Positions 53,876 through 63,358 of a DNA stretch of 64,000 nt are shown piece after piece. A program made the position numbers and the translations under genes. Where the stretch lies: NCBI RefSeq assembly GCF_030490285.1, contig NZ_CP129884.1:1178001-1242000 (forward strand), written 5' to 3'. The notes below the pieces were generated by a model. That model made no database searches, was not told the DNA's origin, and saw only the letters and a list, made by a program, of their open reading frames with translations. The DNA is from Methylomonas montana. GTDB lineage: Bacteria > Pseudomonadota > Gammaproteobacteria > Methylococcales > Methylomonadaceae. The first letter of the stretch is position 1, and every line of letters starts with the position of its first letter.

Positions 53876-54641
53876 AGGCGCCATACCCCACGACTTGTTG
53901 TTTATCGCCGGCAGTGTCGCCGGAGTTGCGCAGATCGATAGTTTTAATCGATAGACCTTTCTGTCTCAACAATTTCAATAAGCCGTTGACCGGCACTTTG
54001 CCGCAAGCGGCTTCGCCGCAAATTTCCTCGTATTGCAGTTGCTCGATCAAATGGCTGGTGGCCTGATCCAGACGTTTGGCGGTGGCGTAGTCATGATAAT
54101 GACTGAGGTCGGAACTAATCACCAGCAAGGTTTCATCACCGCCCCACAGCAGGTCCAGCACCTGGCAAACCTGCTCGGGACTGGCGTCGCCGGCCACGAT
54201 CGGCACCAGCGTGAATTGCTGCAAGACTTCCTGTAAAAACGGCAGATGCACCTCCAGGCTGTGTTCCAGGGTGTGAGCTTGCTCGATATATTCGACAAAC
54301 GGTAATTTCAGCAACTCGTCTATGGCGGCTCTGTCTACTTCGACATCGCCGAGAGGGGTGCTGTAGGCGTGGGTTCGGCTGACAGCCAGACCGCGAAAGG
54401 CCACGCGGTGCGAGGGGCCGATCAATACCACGCGATGGATAGTAGCGGCGGCCGGCTTTAAGCGGGCATAAGCCGTGGCGGCTACCGGACCGGAATAAAT
54501 ATAACCGGCGTGCGGAACGATCATGGCCTTGGGAACTTTGCCGTCCGGGGCTGCGTCGTTTAGATATTGGGCAACAAGCTGATGCAGCTGTTGGGGATGG
54601 GCAGGATAAAACCGTCCTGCGACGGCGGGTTTTCTGTTCAT
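53862..54641 (-). CDS. amrB: AmmeMemoRadiSam system protein B (Memo-like)
   Basis: 259 aa of the MEMO1 fold, related to extradiol dioxygenases. Candidate metal ligands are the histidines in AMIVPHAGYIYSGPVAATAY, VEYIEQAHTLEHSLEVHLPF and LLVISSDLSHYHDYATAKRL. AAAGGAT lies upstream. It precedes and overlaps the AMMECR1 gene and is divergent from the radical SAM gene. Confidence 0.93.
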   Translation of the reverse strand: MNRKPAVAGRFYPAHPQQLHQLVAQYLNDAAPDGKVPKAMIVPHAGYIYSGPVAATAYARLKPAAATIHRVVLIGPSHRVAFRGLAVSRTHAYSTPLGDVEVDRAAIDELLKLPFVEYIEQAHTLEHSLEVHLPFLQEVLQQFTLVPIVAGDASPEQVCQVLDLLWGGDETLLVISSDLSHYHDYATAKRLDQATSHLIEQLQYEEICGEAACGKVPVNGLLKLLRQKGLSIKTIDLRNSGDTAGDKQQVVGYGAYVVD

Positions 54642-54794
54642 GCGCTGATCCTTTTAGAGTTGTAATACGATCAGATGCCGGGGTGGTAACGGCGGACACA
54701 AAAAACTATTCCCGCGCTTACCTAGGGTTTATTCTACTGTGAACTGCTGCACATCACGACCAGATTTTTTGCATAGGGTTCAAGGAGTTTCATC

Positions 54795-55877
54795 ATGACT
54801 ACATTTTTGAGCGCCGATACCGTGACCACCCGTTACTGGCATGTGTTAGACGATGGCAAGGTGCAATGCGACCTGTGTCCACGCTTTTGCAAATTGCACG
54901 AAGGCCAGCGCGGATTGTGTTTCGTCCGCCAAAACCTGGAGCAGCAAATCGTGATGACCAGTTATGGTCGTTCCAGCGGTTTTGCCATCGATCCGATCGA
55001 AAAAAAGCCCTTGAATCATTTTTTGCCCGGCACGCCGATTTTCTCGTTCGGCACCGCGGGCTGCAATCTGGCCTGTAAATTCTGCCAAAACTGGGACATC
55101 AGTAAATCCCGAGAAATGGACACTTTGATGAGCCGCGCCGCGCCGGATGCGATTGCCAAAGCAGCATTGGAACATGGCTGCAGCGGCGTCGCTTATACCT
55201 ATAACGATCCGGTGGTATTTCACGAATACGCGATCGACACCGCGCAGGCCTGCCGGGAATTGGGTTTGAAATCGGTGGCGGTCACCGCCGGTTATGTCTG
55301 CGCCGAGCCGCGCGCCGAATTTTATCGCTACATGGATGCTGCCAATGTCGATTTAAAAGCCTTCACCGAGGATTTTTACCACAAAATTACCGGGGGCCAC
55401 TTACAGCCGGTGCTGGAAACCTTGCAATATCTGAAACACGAAACCCAGGTCTGGTTCGAATTAACCACGCTGCTGATACCCGGTGAGAACGATTCCGAAG
55501 CCGAACTGGAAGCGATGACGCAATGGGTGGTGGAGCGTCTGGGGCCGGATGTCCCCATGCATTTCACCGCATTTCATCCGGATTGGAAAATGACCGATAA
55601 ACCGCACACACCGACAGCGACTTTATTGATGGCGCGCGATATTGCCTTAAAGAATGGCGTGCGTTATGCGTATGTCGGCAATGTCCACGACAAGGCGGCG
55701 GAAAGTACCTATTGCCATCACTGCGGCGAATTGCTGATCGGTCGGGATTGGTATGTGTTGTCGGATTGGAATCTGGACTCGGCCGGTCATTGCCGGTTTT
55801 GCGGTACGCCATGCGCCGGCGCGTTTAATCCGCGCCCCGGCGATTGGGGAGCAAAGCGGCAGGCCGTGAGATTTTAA
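54795..55877 (+). CDS. amrS: AmmeMemoRadiSam system radical SAM enzyme
   Basis: 360 aa. N-terminal Cys-rich start (KVQCDLCPRFCKLHEGQRGL), radical SAM CxxxCxxC motif in GTAGCNLACKFCQNWDISKS, and the typical SGVAYTYNDPVVFHEYAIDT and VDLKAFTEDFYHKITGGHL segments. Two further cysteine pairs near the end (TYCHHCGELLIG, CRFCGTPCAG) resemble a zinc ribbon. AAGGAG lies upstream. It is transcribed away from the amrA/amrB pair. It completes the three-protein system, whose substrate is unknown. Confidence 0.94.
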   Translation: MTTFLSADTVTTRYWHVLDDGKVQCDLCPRFCKLHEGQRGLCFVRQNLEQQIVMTSYGRSSGFAIDPIEKKPLNHFLPGTPIFSFGTAGCNLACKFCQNWDISKSREMDTLMSRAAPDAIAKAALEHGCSGVAYTYNDPVVFHEYAIDTAQACRELGLKSVAVTAGYVCAEPRAEFYRYMDAANVDLKAFTEDFYHKITGGHLQPVLETLQYLKHETQVWFELTTLLIPGENDSEAELEAMTQWVVERLGPDVPMHFTAFHPDWKMTDKPHTPTATLLMARDIALKNGVRYAYVGNVHDKAAESTYCHHCGELLIGRDWYVLSDWNLDSAGHCRFCGTPCAGAFNPRPGDWGAKRQAVRF

Positions 55878-56148
55878 GGTTCGCGTAAACGATTTTGGTT
55901 TTTTTGTGTGCCAGTTCACATCAATTTTATTTCCAGTCTAAAATTCAGTATGCTGGGCGTGCCGAATCCGGATGGCGCAAATCGTTGAGGGTGAGTTTGT
56001 TTAAGTTCTCCCGGCCCCATCGCGATTGCGCCCAGAATGCCCTGAACTTGTTTCATAACGTGAAATAGTGGCAGACAAGATTATCCATTTTGAGCCGCTT
56101 GGATTTAACAGACACCCAAAAAGATATTTTCAACTTTAGGTTAGGCGT

Positions 56149-57015
56149 ATGAAAAAAACACGATCTCTCGATCGCGATGGCTTGGATGGCATTCTTCAGA
56201 CTGCAATTAAACCTCAACCCAAAGCAGATAATCAGCAAGCCAATTCAGATAAACCGCAAGCTAAATCGGTGCGCGGCAAGGTCGCCTGGTTGCTGACCGG
56301 TTTGGGAGCCTTACTGGCGGGCGGCGTTTTGCTAAAGGTTCTGACGCAAAATCCCCCCTCGGATGCCCCGGTCGCGGCGAGCGGCCAGTCAACCGCACCC
56401 GCACTGGCGTCGTTAGATCAGCGGACTGGCCCATCCACCGTGTTGGCGCAGTCTGAGCCGGCCCGCGATGTTGGTGCCAATCAAGCCGCGGCGGAATCGC
56501 CCCGAACAGAGCTTGCCAACGCTAACCCGGACAATTTGCACGCCAATGAAGCGGTGGCAGGCCAGACATCTTCAGTCAAGCAGGGGCCGGCGGAGTCCTC
56601 TGGGATTCCCGGACTGCCGACCGAACCTACCTCAGCCGGCGTAAAAAAATCACCGGATACGGCGACTGAACCGGCGCTCGCCAAGGCACTGTTTACCGTG
56701 CGGTTTAAATTCGATTCCAGTAAATTGGCGCCTATGGCGCAGGCCGAATCCACCGAACTGATCAACGCGGCCAAGGCCTGTCAAGGTCGGATTAGCCTGG
56801 TCGGGCATACCTGCAATCTGGGCCCTGACGCCAGCAATGTGCAATTAGGCCGCGCGCGGGCAAACGCCTTGAAAAAATGGCTGGTCGGCAATGGCATTGC
56901 CGCCGAGCGCATCGTCACCGCCTCGGAAGGCATGCGTAAACCGGCCTCGCCCAACGATTCCAAGGCCGGACAAGCGCTTAATCGCCGGGCCGAGCTGTAT
57001 TGTCTGGACCATTAA
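56149..57015 (+). CDS. OmpA-like domain protein with N-terminal membrane anchor
   Basis: 288 aa. A polar cytosolic start, one membrane helix near 45-64 (VAWLLTGLGALLAGGVLLKV), an Ala/Ser/Pro-rich linker (about 65-175) and a C-terminal OmpA peptidoglycan-binding domain (TVRFKFDSSKLAPMAQAEST; LGRARANALKKWLVGNGIAA; ALNRRAELYC). It would bridge the inner membrane and cell wall. First gene of a cluster with V4R and Roadblock genes 22-100 bp apart, so probably a sensor or anchor for that set. Confidence 0.85.
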   Translation: MKKTRSLDRDGLDGILQTAIKPQPKADNQQANSDKPQAKSVRGKVAWLLTGLGALLAGGVLLKVLTQNPPSDAPVAASGQSTAPALASLDQRTGPSTVLAQSEPARDVGANQAAAESPRTELANANPDNLHANEAVAGQTSSVKQGPAESSGIPGLPTEPTSAGVKKSPDTATEPALAKALFTVRFKFDSSKLAPMAQAESTELINAAKACQGRISLVGHTCNLGPDASNVQLGRARANALKKWLVGNGIAAERIVTASEGMRKPASPNDSKAGQALNRRAELYCLDH

Positions 57016-57037
57016 CCGAATAACAAGAGGATTCGCC

Positions 57038-57586
57038 ATGATACAAAATACCAAGTCTGACTATCAGATCGCTCAGCAGCAAATTCTCGACGGCATTATT
57101 TCCGGCGAGTTCGATATTGAAAACCGCCGGGATCTAGGGCCGTTGATCCCGATTCGCTTGTTTCAAGCCTTGCGGATGGTCGCCTTGGGTTCCAACGTCG
57201 AGGATATTCTGGGGCAGGGCGCGCCTTCGTTGGTCTATCATTCCGGTCAGAGTCTGGGGTTGGCGATGGGGCAGATTGCCGCGGCCAATATCGATAAAGA
57301 TCTGGAAACCTATGTCGGTAAGATCAAGCTGCTGTGCCGGCAGCTCAGCATCGGTTTGGTGGTGCCTGACAAAGTGGATCTGGACGCCGGCGTGCTGGAA
57401 CTGCGCGTCGACGAATGCGTATCTTGCGCCGGTATTCATCACGTCTCCGCGCCGATTTGCCATTTCGAGGCCGGCATGGTGGGCGGCATCGTCAGAACTT
57501 TTTTCAATCGTAACGTCAAGGCCACCGAAACCAAGTGCAATGCGCTGGGCGACAAAACCTGTTTAATTCGCGTCGATTTACTGTAG
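57038..57586 (+). CDS. V4R-domain protein
   Basis: 182 aa from the ATG at 57038 with AAGAGG upstream; the longer frame is a non-coding leader. The V4R (4-vinyl-reductase) small-molecule-binding fold is shown by LRVDECVSCAGIHHVSAPIC, FEAGMVGGIVRTFFNRNVKA and ETKCNALGDKTCLIRVDLL with its conserved cysteines. V4R domains sense small or hydrophobic ligands and are often linked to regulation. It stands between the OmpA-like gene and two Roadblock genes. Confidence 0.88.
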   Translation: MIQNTKSDYQIAQQQILDGIISGEFDIENRRDLGPLIPIRLFQALRMVALGSNVEDILGQGAPSLVYHSGQSLGLAMGQIAAANIDKDLETYVGKIKLLCRQLSIGLVVPDKVDLDAGVLELRVDECVSCAGIHHVSAPICHFEAGMVGGIVRTFFNRNVKATETKCNALGDKTCLIRVDLL

Positions 57587-57618
57587 GCAGATTATAAAAA
57601 CGATTTCAGGAGTGCAGC

Positions 57619-58032
57619 ATGAGCAGTAATGTCCAATTTCTCGATCCCCGCAAATCCCAAAACAGCGAGATAGATTCTATCTTGCGCAATCTGATGAGCA
57701 TCCAGGGGGTATCTGCCGCCGCGATTGTCGACAGCGACGGTTTTGTCACCCATATTCACCGCGATTTCGAAATCAACACCGATGCGATCGGCGCTTCCGT
57801 GCAAGTCGTGTTCGGTGCGGCCGCCAAAGCGGCGCAGCATGTCGGTCATCATTCGACCAATATGGTAATTTGCGAAAATTCGGAAGGTTATATTTTGTCG
57901 ACGCCGATCGAAGCGGGTTTTATCTTGGCCTTGGTGACCCAACGCGAGGCGCTGTTGGGTCGGGTACGTTTCGAATTGAAAGAAACCATTCCGGTGTTGA
58001 AGAAATTGTTCACCAGCTATCTGTCGAATTGA
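57619..58032 (+). CDS. Roadblock/LC7-domain protein (first)
   Basis: 137 aa of the Roadblock/LC7 fold: IDSILRNLMSIQGVSAAAIV, DSDGFVTHIHRDF, VQVVFGAAAKAAQHVGHHST and GYILSTPIEAGFILALVTQR, then a helical tail. Members bind Ras-like GTPases (MglA) or form dimers as scaffolds. AGGAG precedes the start. No GTPase gene is in the window, so its partner is either elsewhere or one of the neighbours. Confidence 0.87.
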   Translation: MSSNVQFLDPRKSQNSEIDSILRNLMSIQGVSAAAIVDSDGFVTHIHRDFEINTDAIGASVQVVFGAAAKAAQHVGHHSTNMVICENSEGYILSTPIEAGFILALVTQREALLGRVRFELKETIPVLKKLFTSYLSN

Positions 58033-58055
58033 CAGCGCCCGCTTAGAGCCACGAT

Positions 58056-58499
58056 ATGCATTGGTTTGAATCGCAGTTGGCCGAGCTGGACAGGCTTGCC
58101 GAAGAATATCTGGCGGCGCAACGGCAACCCGGCGCCGACATCGTCAATGTCAGCGAAGCGACCCGGCTGAAGCGCGCGAAATTTATCGACGCGGTGCAAG
58201 AGCTGGTCGATCAAGTCGTCAAAGTCAACGGGATAGGCGCTTGCGCAGCCTATCACGACGGCTTGATTCTCGCTAGGTCGGCCGACACGCCGAACATCGA
58301 TGCGTTCGGCGCGATTATTCAGGAAACCATACGCGCCGCGCAACAGGGCAAGATTTCTTTAGGCTTGGGCGATATCGAACAAATCGTCATCGTCGGCGCT
58401 GACAACAAGCTGGCGATGCTCAGCGTCGGGCCGATCATCCTTTGCATTTCCAGTCCCAAGGACGTCAATTTGGCATCTGTGTTGAGTCAGGTTAAGTAA
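58056..58499 (+). CDS. Roadblock/LC7-domain protein (second)
   Basis: 147 aa. An N-terminal helix (WFESQLAELDRLAEEYLAAQ) is followed by a Roadblock fold (FIDAVQELVDQVVKVNGIGA, GLILARSADTPNIDAFGAII, QETIRAAQQGKISLGLGDIE, QIVIVGADNKLAMLSVGPII). It is distinct from the first copy and starts 23 bp after it. The pair may form a heterodimer acting with the V4R and OmpA-like proteins. Confidence 0.8.
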   Translation: MHWFESQLAELDRLAEEYLAAQRQPGADIVNVSEATRLKRAKFIDAVQELVDQVVKVNGIGACAAYHDGLILARSADTPNIDAFGAIIQETIRAAQQGKISLGLGDIEQIVIVGADNKLAMLSVGPIILCISSPKDVNLASVLSQVK

Positions 58500-58597
58500 T
58501 CGGCAGCTTATCAGTCAGCCATGGTATGGTTAACGGCTACTGGAGCAACGATCACAGGGATGGCGGGTTTGCTTAATTTCCAAAGTAGGCACGGGCC

Positions 58598-59542
58598 ATG
58601 ACCACGACTAAAAAACTCAAATGGCTGTTAGTACTGGTGCTGATTTTCGGCGGATTTACGCTGTATAAATTTTTTGAGGGGCTTGCCCACAATCCGGTCT
58701 ATCAAGCATACGAATGGATATTCAAAATCGTTTCGGAATTTGGCCTGTTTGTATCCGTTATCGTTTCGGTGGGTTATTTTCATCATTGGTTTATCGCGGC
58801 CGAGGAACACAAAGAAGCCGACATCAGCTTGCGGGAGACGCTGAGCCAGTATGTCGACAGCATTTTGCTGAATTCCGTTAAACGCGGGTTTTTGGGGATT
58901 ACCAATAAAGAGTTCGATTTTAGCCAGATCATGCGCGGGCTAAAACCGGGGGATTATGTCTATTGGCTGATTACTTTCGATCCCCGTTTTAAAAACAAAT
59001 CGCGGGAACTGGAAAATGCCATCAAAACCGGCGTGCATTTCAGAATACTGATTTTGCAAGCCGATTGTCGCAGCGGAGAATTGCGCGCCGAAGAAACCAA
59101 CGGTTTTAATCCGCACGAATTTAATGAATATTCCAAACTATTCAAAGTATCGCTGGAAGATGTCATTAGCCGTATAGACGACACCATCACCGGCACTTTG
59201 GGCGTGTTTGTCTATGACGGTCTGCCCAGCCTGCCGCTGTTTACGATTATTCGGAAGGAATCCAGGAAGGTGGAGGTTTATAACAGCTTTTATCTGACCG
59301 AGCCGGTCTCGAAAATGCCTTATTTGCATTGGGAAACCGAGCTTAAATCAGGCAATCATGAGTTGTTCGAATCCGATCATTGGAATATGTCCGATCTGTT
59401 TCTCGACTATTTTAAAAAACGCTGGGAAATGGAAAAAGCTAAATTCAACCCGGCAACCGAAAGCGATGACAATAAGACTTTTCTCTATGCGCCGAGTTTG
59501 GCCAGAGATAAGTGCCTTGGCTTATTTGCCGAGACCAAATAA
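58598..59542 (+). CDS. Membrane-anchored protein of unknown function
   Basis: 314 aa, not recognised. Two membrane helices near residues 7-27 (LKWLLVLVLIFGGFTLYKFF) and 45-65 (VSEFGLFVSVIVSVGYFHHW) are followed by a large cytosolic domain. Parts of it (YVYWLITFDPRFKNKSRELE, KTGVHFRILILQADC) recall PLD-superfamily scaffolds without an HKD motif. The tail is charged and helical. It lies 98 bp after the second Roadblock gene on the same strand and may belong to the cluster. Confidence 0.65.
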   Translation: MTTTKKLKWLLVLVLIFGGFTLYKFFEGLAHNPVYQAYEWIFKIVSEFGLFVSVIVSVGYFHHWFIAAEEHKEADISLRETLSQYVDSILLNSVKRGFLGITNKEFDFSQIMRGLKPGDYVYWLITFDPRFKNKSRELENAIKTGVHFRILILQADCRSGELRAEETNGFNPHEFNEYSKLFKVSLEDVISRIDDTITGTLGVFVYDGLPSLPLFTIIRKESRKVEVYNSFYLTEPVSKMPYLHWETELKSGNHELFESDHWNMSDLFLDYFKKRWEMEKAKFNPATESDDNKTFLYAPSLARDKCLGLFAETK

Positions 59543-59594
59543 GCGCTTAGCCGGGAGGGGAATGCTTTTCTGCCCGCCCGACTTCTGGGCGCCA

Positions 59595-60278
59595 TTAAAC
59601 ATCCGCCCACATCCGGAGCAGGTTGTGATAACAGCCGGTCAGGTTGACGGTCGGGGCGCTGTCGCCCTGGGTGTTACGCAATTCCAGGATAGCCATATCC
59701 ATATCAAACAGTACGCGGCGGCGCTCGGTTTCCCGCACCATGCTTTCCAGCCAGAAAAACGAGGCCAGCCGTGCGCCGCGCGTGACCGGTTCCACCCGGT
59801 GCAAACTGGAGCCTGGATATAACACCATATCGCCGGCCGCCAATTTCACCGCGTGTTCGCCGTAAGTATCTTCTATCACCAGTTCGCCGCCTTCATAACT
59901 GTCCGGGTCGGCTAGAAAGATCGTCGCCGACAAGTCGGTGCGCACCCGTTGGCCGCTGATTTGGCAATGGCGGATGGCGTTATCGATGTGATTGCCGAAG
60001 GTGTTGTGTGCGCCTGCGTAGCGATTGAACAAAGGCGGGAAAATCTTTTTCGGCAGCGCCGCCGACAGGAACAGAGGATTGCGGTTTAAGGCTTCCAGCA
60101 GGATGGCGCGGGCGGCGTGGCTTTGTTCGGTTTGCTCCGGCAATTGCCAATTGTTTTTCACTTGGGCGGACTGACTGCCGGCGGTGATACGGCCGTCCGC
60201 CCAAGGGGCGTCGGCCAATAGATCGCGGACTTGTTGCAGTTCCGATTGGGAGAGGACTTCGGGGATTTCGATCAACAT
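59595..60278 (-). CDS. PKHD-type Fe(II)/2-oxoglutarate hydroxylase (PiuC/YbiX family)
   Basis: 227 aa. Dioxygenase fold with the iron ligands His-x-Asp in [13 protein letters not shown] and His in [20 protein letters not shown], which also holds the 2-oxoglutarate-binding Arg. The typical start [20 protein letters not shown] and [14 protein letters not shown] are present. PiuC-type genes usually sit beside TonB siderophore receptors and are iron-repressed, as in this cluster. It lies 3 bp after the PepSY gene and is probably co-transcribed. Confidence 0.9.
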   Translation of the reverse strand: MLIEIPEVLSQSELQQVRDLLADAPWADGRITAGSQSAQVKNNWQLPEQTEQSHAARAILLEALNRNPLFLSAALPKKIFPPLFNRYAGAHNTFGNHIDNAIRHCQISGQRVRTDLSATIFLADPDSYEGGELVIEDTYGEHAVKLAAGDMVLYPGSSLHRVEPVTRGARLASFFWLESMVRETERRRVLFDMDMAILELRNTQGDSAPTVNLTGCYHNLLRMWADV

Positions 60279-60281
60279 GGC

Positions 60282-60992
60282 TTAACTCGCGATGGCTTGC
60301 AGGGCAAAAAACACCGTCAGGCTCATCGAACCCAAGCCCAAACCCGCAGCAGCAATACGATTGCCATGCAAGCGGGTCCACAGCAAGGTGCCAGTCAAGC
60401 TCAACAGCAGCAAGCCGCCGGCCAAAGTGTCCACCAGCAACACCCAGCCCACGCCCATGCCGGTGCCTTTATGCAGATTGTTTAGCGTATTCAACAGATT
60501 GGCTTCGCCTTGCTTGACGGTGACGAAGGCGTTGCCTTCCCAGTAGTCGGCGGACAACATCTTCTGCGGATTGCGGACGTTGATCTGCCAGGATGCCGGT
60601 TGCTGAACTGCTTGATTGTTCCAGGTCACGGTCTTGCCCGGTTCCTTGCGGATTTTGGCGTGGGAAGTATCGACGCTCAAGGACTGGCCCAGCCAAGCCG
60701 CCATCGCTTTCGGGTCCGTGGGGTGGGGCTCCGGCAGTGCCAGCTGAATTTCCTTTTGTTCCATCCGGCCAATCGGAATTTTCATGATGTCGCGGTGATT
60801 CATTAAAATGCCGGTAAAGCCGAACAACAGACCCAAGGCCGCGCCCCACAAGCCGAACCAGGCATGAGTGCGGCGTAGCCATTTCAGGAAGGCGCCGCGC
60901 GACAGGCTTTTCGGTAAAAATAGGTAACCACCGTTAGTTTTTTTGTGCGGGCGGTTGGCTGGCGTAATCAGTGGCTCGGTGGATGTATTCAT
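60282..60992 (-). CDS. PepSY-associated membrane protein
   Basis: 236 aa. N-terminal membrane helix FLKWLRRTHAWFGLWGAALG, LLFGFTGILMNHRD typical of PepSY-associated TM helix proteins (PiuB-like), a periplasmic PepSY-like segment with GKTVTWNNQAVQQPASWQIN, a second helix set near the C-terminus (GVGWVLLVDTLAGGLLLLSL) and a final helix. Such proteins go with ferric-siderophore reduction or iron release. It follows the receptor gene by about 100 bp. Confidence 0.85.
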   Translation of the reverse strand: MNTSTEPLITPANRPHKKTNGGYLFLPKSLSRGAFLKWLRRTHAWFGLWGAALGLLFGFTGILMNHRDIMKIPIGRMEQKEIQLALPEPHPTDPKAMAAWLGQSLSVDTSHAKIRKEPGKTVTWNNQAVQQPASWQINVRNPQKMLSADYWEGNAFVTVKQGEANLLNTLNNLHKGTGMGVGWVLLVDTLAGGLLLLSLTGTLLWTRLHGNRIAAAGLGLGSMSLTVFFALQAIAS

Positions 60993-61094
60993 AATCGATT
61001 AGTGAAATTATGGATTTGCGTATGGCTCCCATGGCTTGCACGGGATCTTATGCGGTAGGCCAGGGCAATAAGCGATGGCCTATCGCATTTTGGC

Positions 61095-63287
61095 TCAATA
61101 TTTAAAGTTTACCGTCATCTGTCCCGACAAAGGCACGCCCGGCAAGGCCGAGTTTTGTTGGCCGGATTCGTAATAAACAGTATTGCCCAGGTTGAACACG
61201 TTCAGCTGCACGTCGTAATGCTTTTGATGATAAGCCAACACCGCATCCACCCGTGCGTAACCCGGAAGCACCGCTTCGTTGACGCTGTCGGCGTAGCGGT
61301 CGGTAGCGTAGAACACGCCGCCGCCCAGTTCCCAGTTGTCGGTCAGGCGATAGCTGGTCCAGGCCACGCCGCTATGCTTGGGCACGTTGACCGAGGTCAT
61401 GCCTTGCAGGGATTTTAGTAAGCCGCTGATTTGGCCGGTCGCGGTGGTGGTGGATTTAACGATTTTTCCATCCAGGTAGGCATAGGTCAGCGAGACATCC
61501 CAGGCAGGTAGCACTTCGCCGGCTAGACCCAATTCGAAACCGTCGGTACGCTGTTCGCCGCCCAATACCTGTAAGGCGGTGTTGTTCGGGTCGGTGACAC
61601 GAGCATTGTTTTTTTCCAGTCTAAACAACGCGCCGGTCGCCGACAATCGGCCGTTCAGGAAGTCGATTTTAGCGCCGATCTCGTAGTTGTTATTGGTTTC
61701 CGGCGGCAGATTGGCGTTGTTTGCCGACAGGCTGAGGCTTTCCGCCGATGGGTTGAACGAGTTGCCGTAACTGAAGTAATAGGACTGCGATTTGGTCGGT
61801 TGATAAACCAAGCCGCCACGTGGGCTCCATTGGGCGTCGCTACGGCTGAAATTGCCGGCGCTGCTTAGGCGGTCGAACTGTTGCGCATCGAAGACGTTGT
61901 AACGCGTGCCGCCTAGCAGCTTCCATTCCGGGGTCAGCTCGATCTGGTCCATCACATAACCGGCGTAATATTGAGCTTGGGTCAATCGATTGGTGGCCAG
62001 GGTACCTCCGAAATCGTAGGCCACCCCTCTACTGCTGGCGGTGAGCAGCGGATTGTAAACGGAGACGCGGTCGACGCCGGTCGAGTTTTTCGATTTGAAG
62101 TCGTAATCTTCCCAGCCGAATTCGCTACCGAACATCAAGGTATTGTTAAAGCCGAACAAGGGCTTTTTGTAAACAAAATCCGTCTGGTTATAGATGTTCT
62201 CCTGCGTATTGAGACGCAAGGCCTGGCTGCGGGCGATGCTGCCGGCATTGGCGCCGGTCAGGGCTGCTGCGCCGGAAAATAAATGCGTCAGATACTTACG
62301 CTCGTAATCGCCGTAACGCACGGTGTTTTTCACCGAGAAATCGGAATTGAAGCGGTGCGTTAGCGCGACAGTGGCGACGTTGACGTCGGTATCCATCATC
62401 CGGTTGTCGGTAAAGCCGTAAAAAGTGTTGATGGGTACGCCGGCGGGGCGGCCGTTGAACATCGGTACGCCGTAGTCGAATACGCCTTCTTCCTGTTGAT
62501 GCAGCAAGTTCAGTGTCAGATCGGTATCCGGCGTCAGCTTTAGCGCAAACGACGGTGCGATGCCCCAGCGGTTGCTATAGTTGTAATCGCGGAACGAATC
62601 GGCATCCTGATACATCACATTTAAACGAGCCGACAGGTCTTGATAGGCGGTTTCCGCGTCGATGGCGGTGCGCTTGAAGTCGTACAAACCGTAGGTAAAG
62701 CTGCCGTTAACGCCGGTTTTTCCGGTCGGTTTTTTCGCCACCTGATTGATCACGCCGCCGGTGGCGCCGCGACCGAACAATACCGAGGAGGCGCCTTTCA
62801 AGACTTCGGCTCTTTCGATGAAGAAGGTGTCGCGGTTGTATTGGCCGTTGTCTTTGACGCCGTCCAGATATTGATCCGAGCTGGCGGCGAATCCGCGTAA
62901 GGTGATGGAGTCGCCGGTACGGCCGCCTTCGCCGGCGGCAATGGTCAGGCCGCTGACGTTTTTCAAGGCATCGCGTAAATTGAAAGCATTTTGCGATTCG
63001 ATCAATTCCTTTTTCACCACGCTGACCGATTGCGGAATATCGCGAAGCGCCATTTCGGTTTTGCTGCCGGTGCTGGAGGTGTCGGCTTTGAATCGAGTGG
63101 TGTTATCGCGATTGGCTTTAACCTTGACATCGTTCAGAATCACTTCTTGTTCGTCGTCTACCGTAGCGTCTACAGGCGGCTCGGCGGCGAACGCCACTCC
63201 GCTTAACGCTGCGCCCAACGGCAATAATGCGCCCAGCCGCCATTTGGCGGTACCGGGCTTTTTAAGAGTTGAATTGTGAATCGACAT
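61095..63287 (-). CDS. TonB-dependent siderophore receptor
   Basis: 730 aa. Signal peptide to about 34 (LGALLPLGAALSGVAFAAEP), plug domain (SVVKKELIESQNAFNLRDAL, GVKDNGQYNRDTFFIERAEV, LKGASSVLFGRGATGGVINQ) and a 22-strand barrel ending in NFKY with an aromatic end. The siderophore-receptor layout and the LKG-SSVLFGRG-GG motif point to a ferric catecholate or similar receptor such as Fiu. AGGGGA precedes the ATG. Iron control is likely; I did not identify a clear Fur box. Confidence 0.93.
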   Translation of the reverse strand: MSIHNSTLKKPGTAKWRLGALLPLGAALSGVAFAAEPPVDATVDDEQEVILNDVKVKANRDNTTRFKADTSSTGSKTEMALRDIPQSVSVVKKELIESQNAFNLRDALKNVSGLTIAAGEGGRTGDSITLRGFAASSDQYLDGVKDNGQYNRDTFFIERAEVLKGASSVLFGRGATGGVINQVAKKPTGKTGVNGSFTYGLYDFKRTAIDAETAYQDLSARLNVMYQDADSFRDYNYSNRWGIAPSFALKLTPDTDLTLNLLHQQEEGVFDYGVPMFNGRPAGVPINTFYGFTDNRMMDTDVNVATVALTHRFNSDFSVKNTVRYGDYERKYLTHLFSGAAALTGANAGSIARSQALRLNTQENIYNQTDFVYKKPLFGFNNTLMFGSEFGWEDYDFKSKNSTGVDRVSVYNPLLTASSRGVAYDFGGTLATNRLTQAQYYAGYVMDQIELTPEWKLLGGTRYNVFDAQQFDRLSSAGNFSRSDAQWSPRGGLVYQPTKSQSYYFSYGNSFNPSAESLSLSANNANLPPETNNNYEIGAKIDFLNGRLSATGALFRLEKNNARVTDPNNTALQVLGGEQRTDGFELGLAGEVLPAWDVSLTYAYLDGKIVKSTTTATGQISGLLKSLQGMTSVNVPKHSGVAWTSYRLTDNWELGGGVFYATDRYADSVNEAVLPGYARVDAVLAYHQKHYDVQLNVFNLGNTVYYESGQQNSALPGVPLSGQMTVNFKY

Positions 63288-63358
63288 AGAAATCCCCTTG
63301 GAATTAGCTTTTTAAAGTTGCTGGCTGCCTGGCGGGGATCGCTGGGTGGCTGGGTGGT

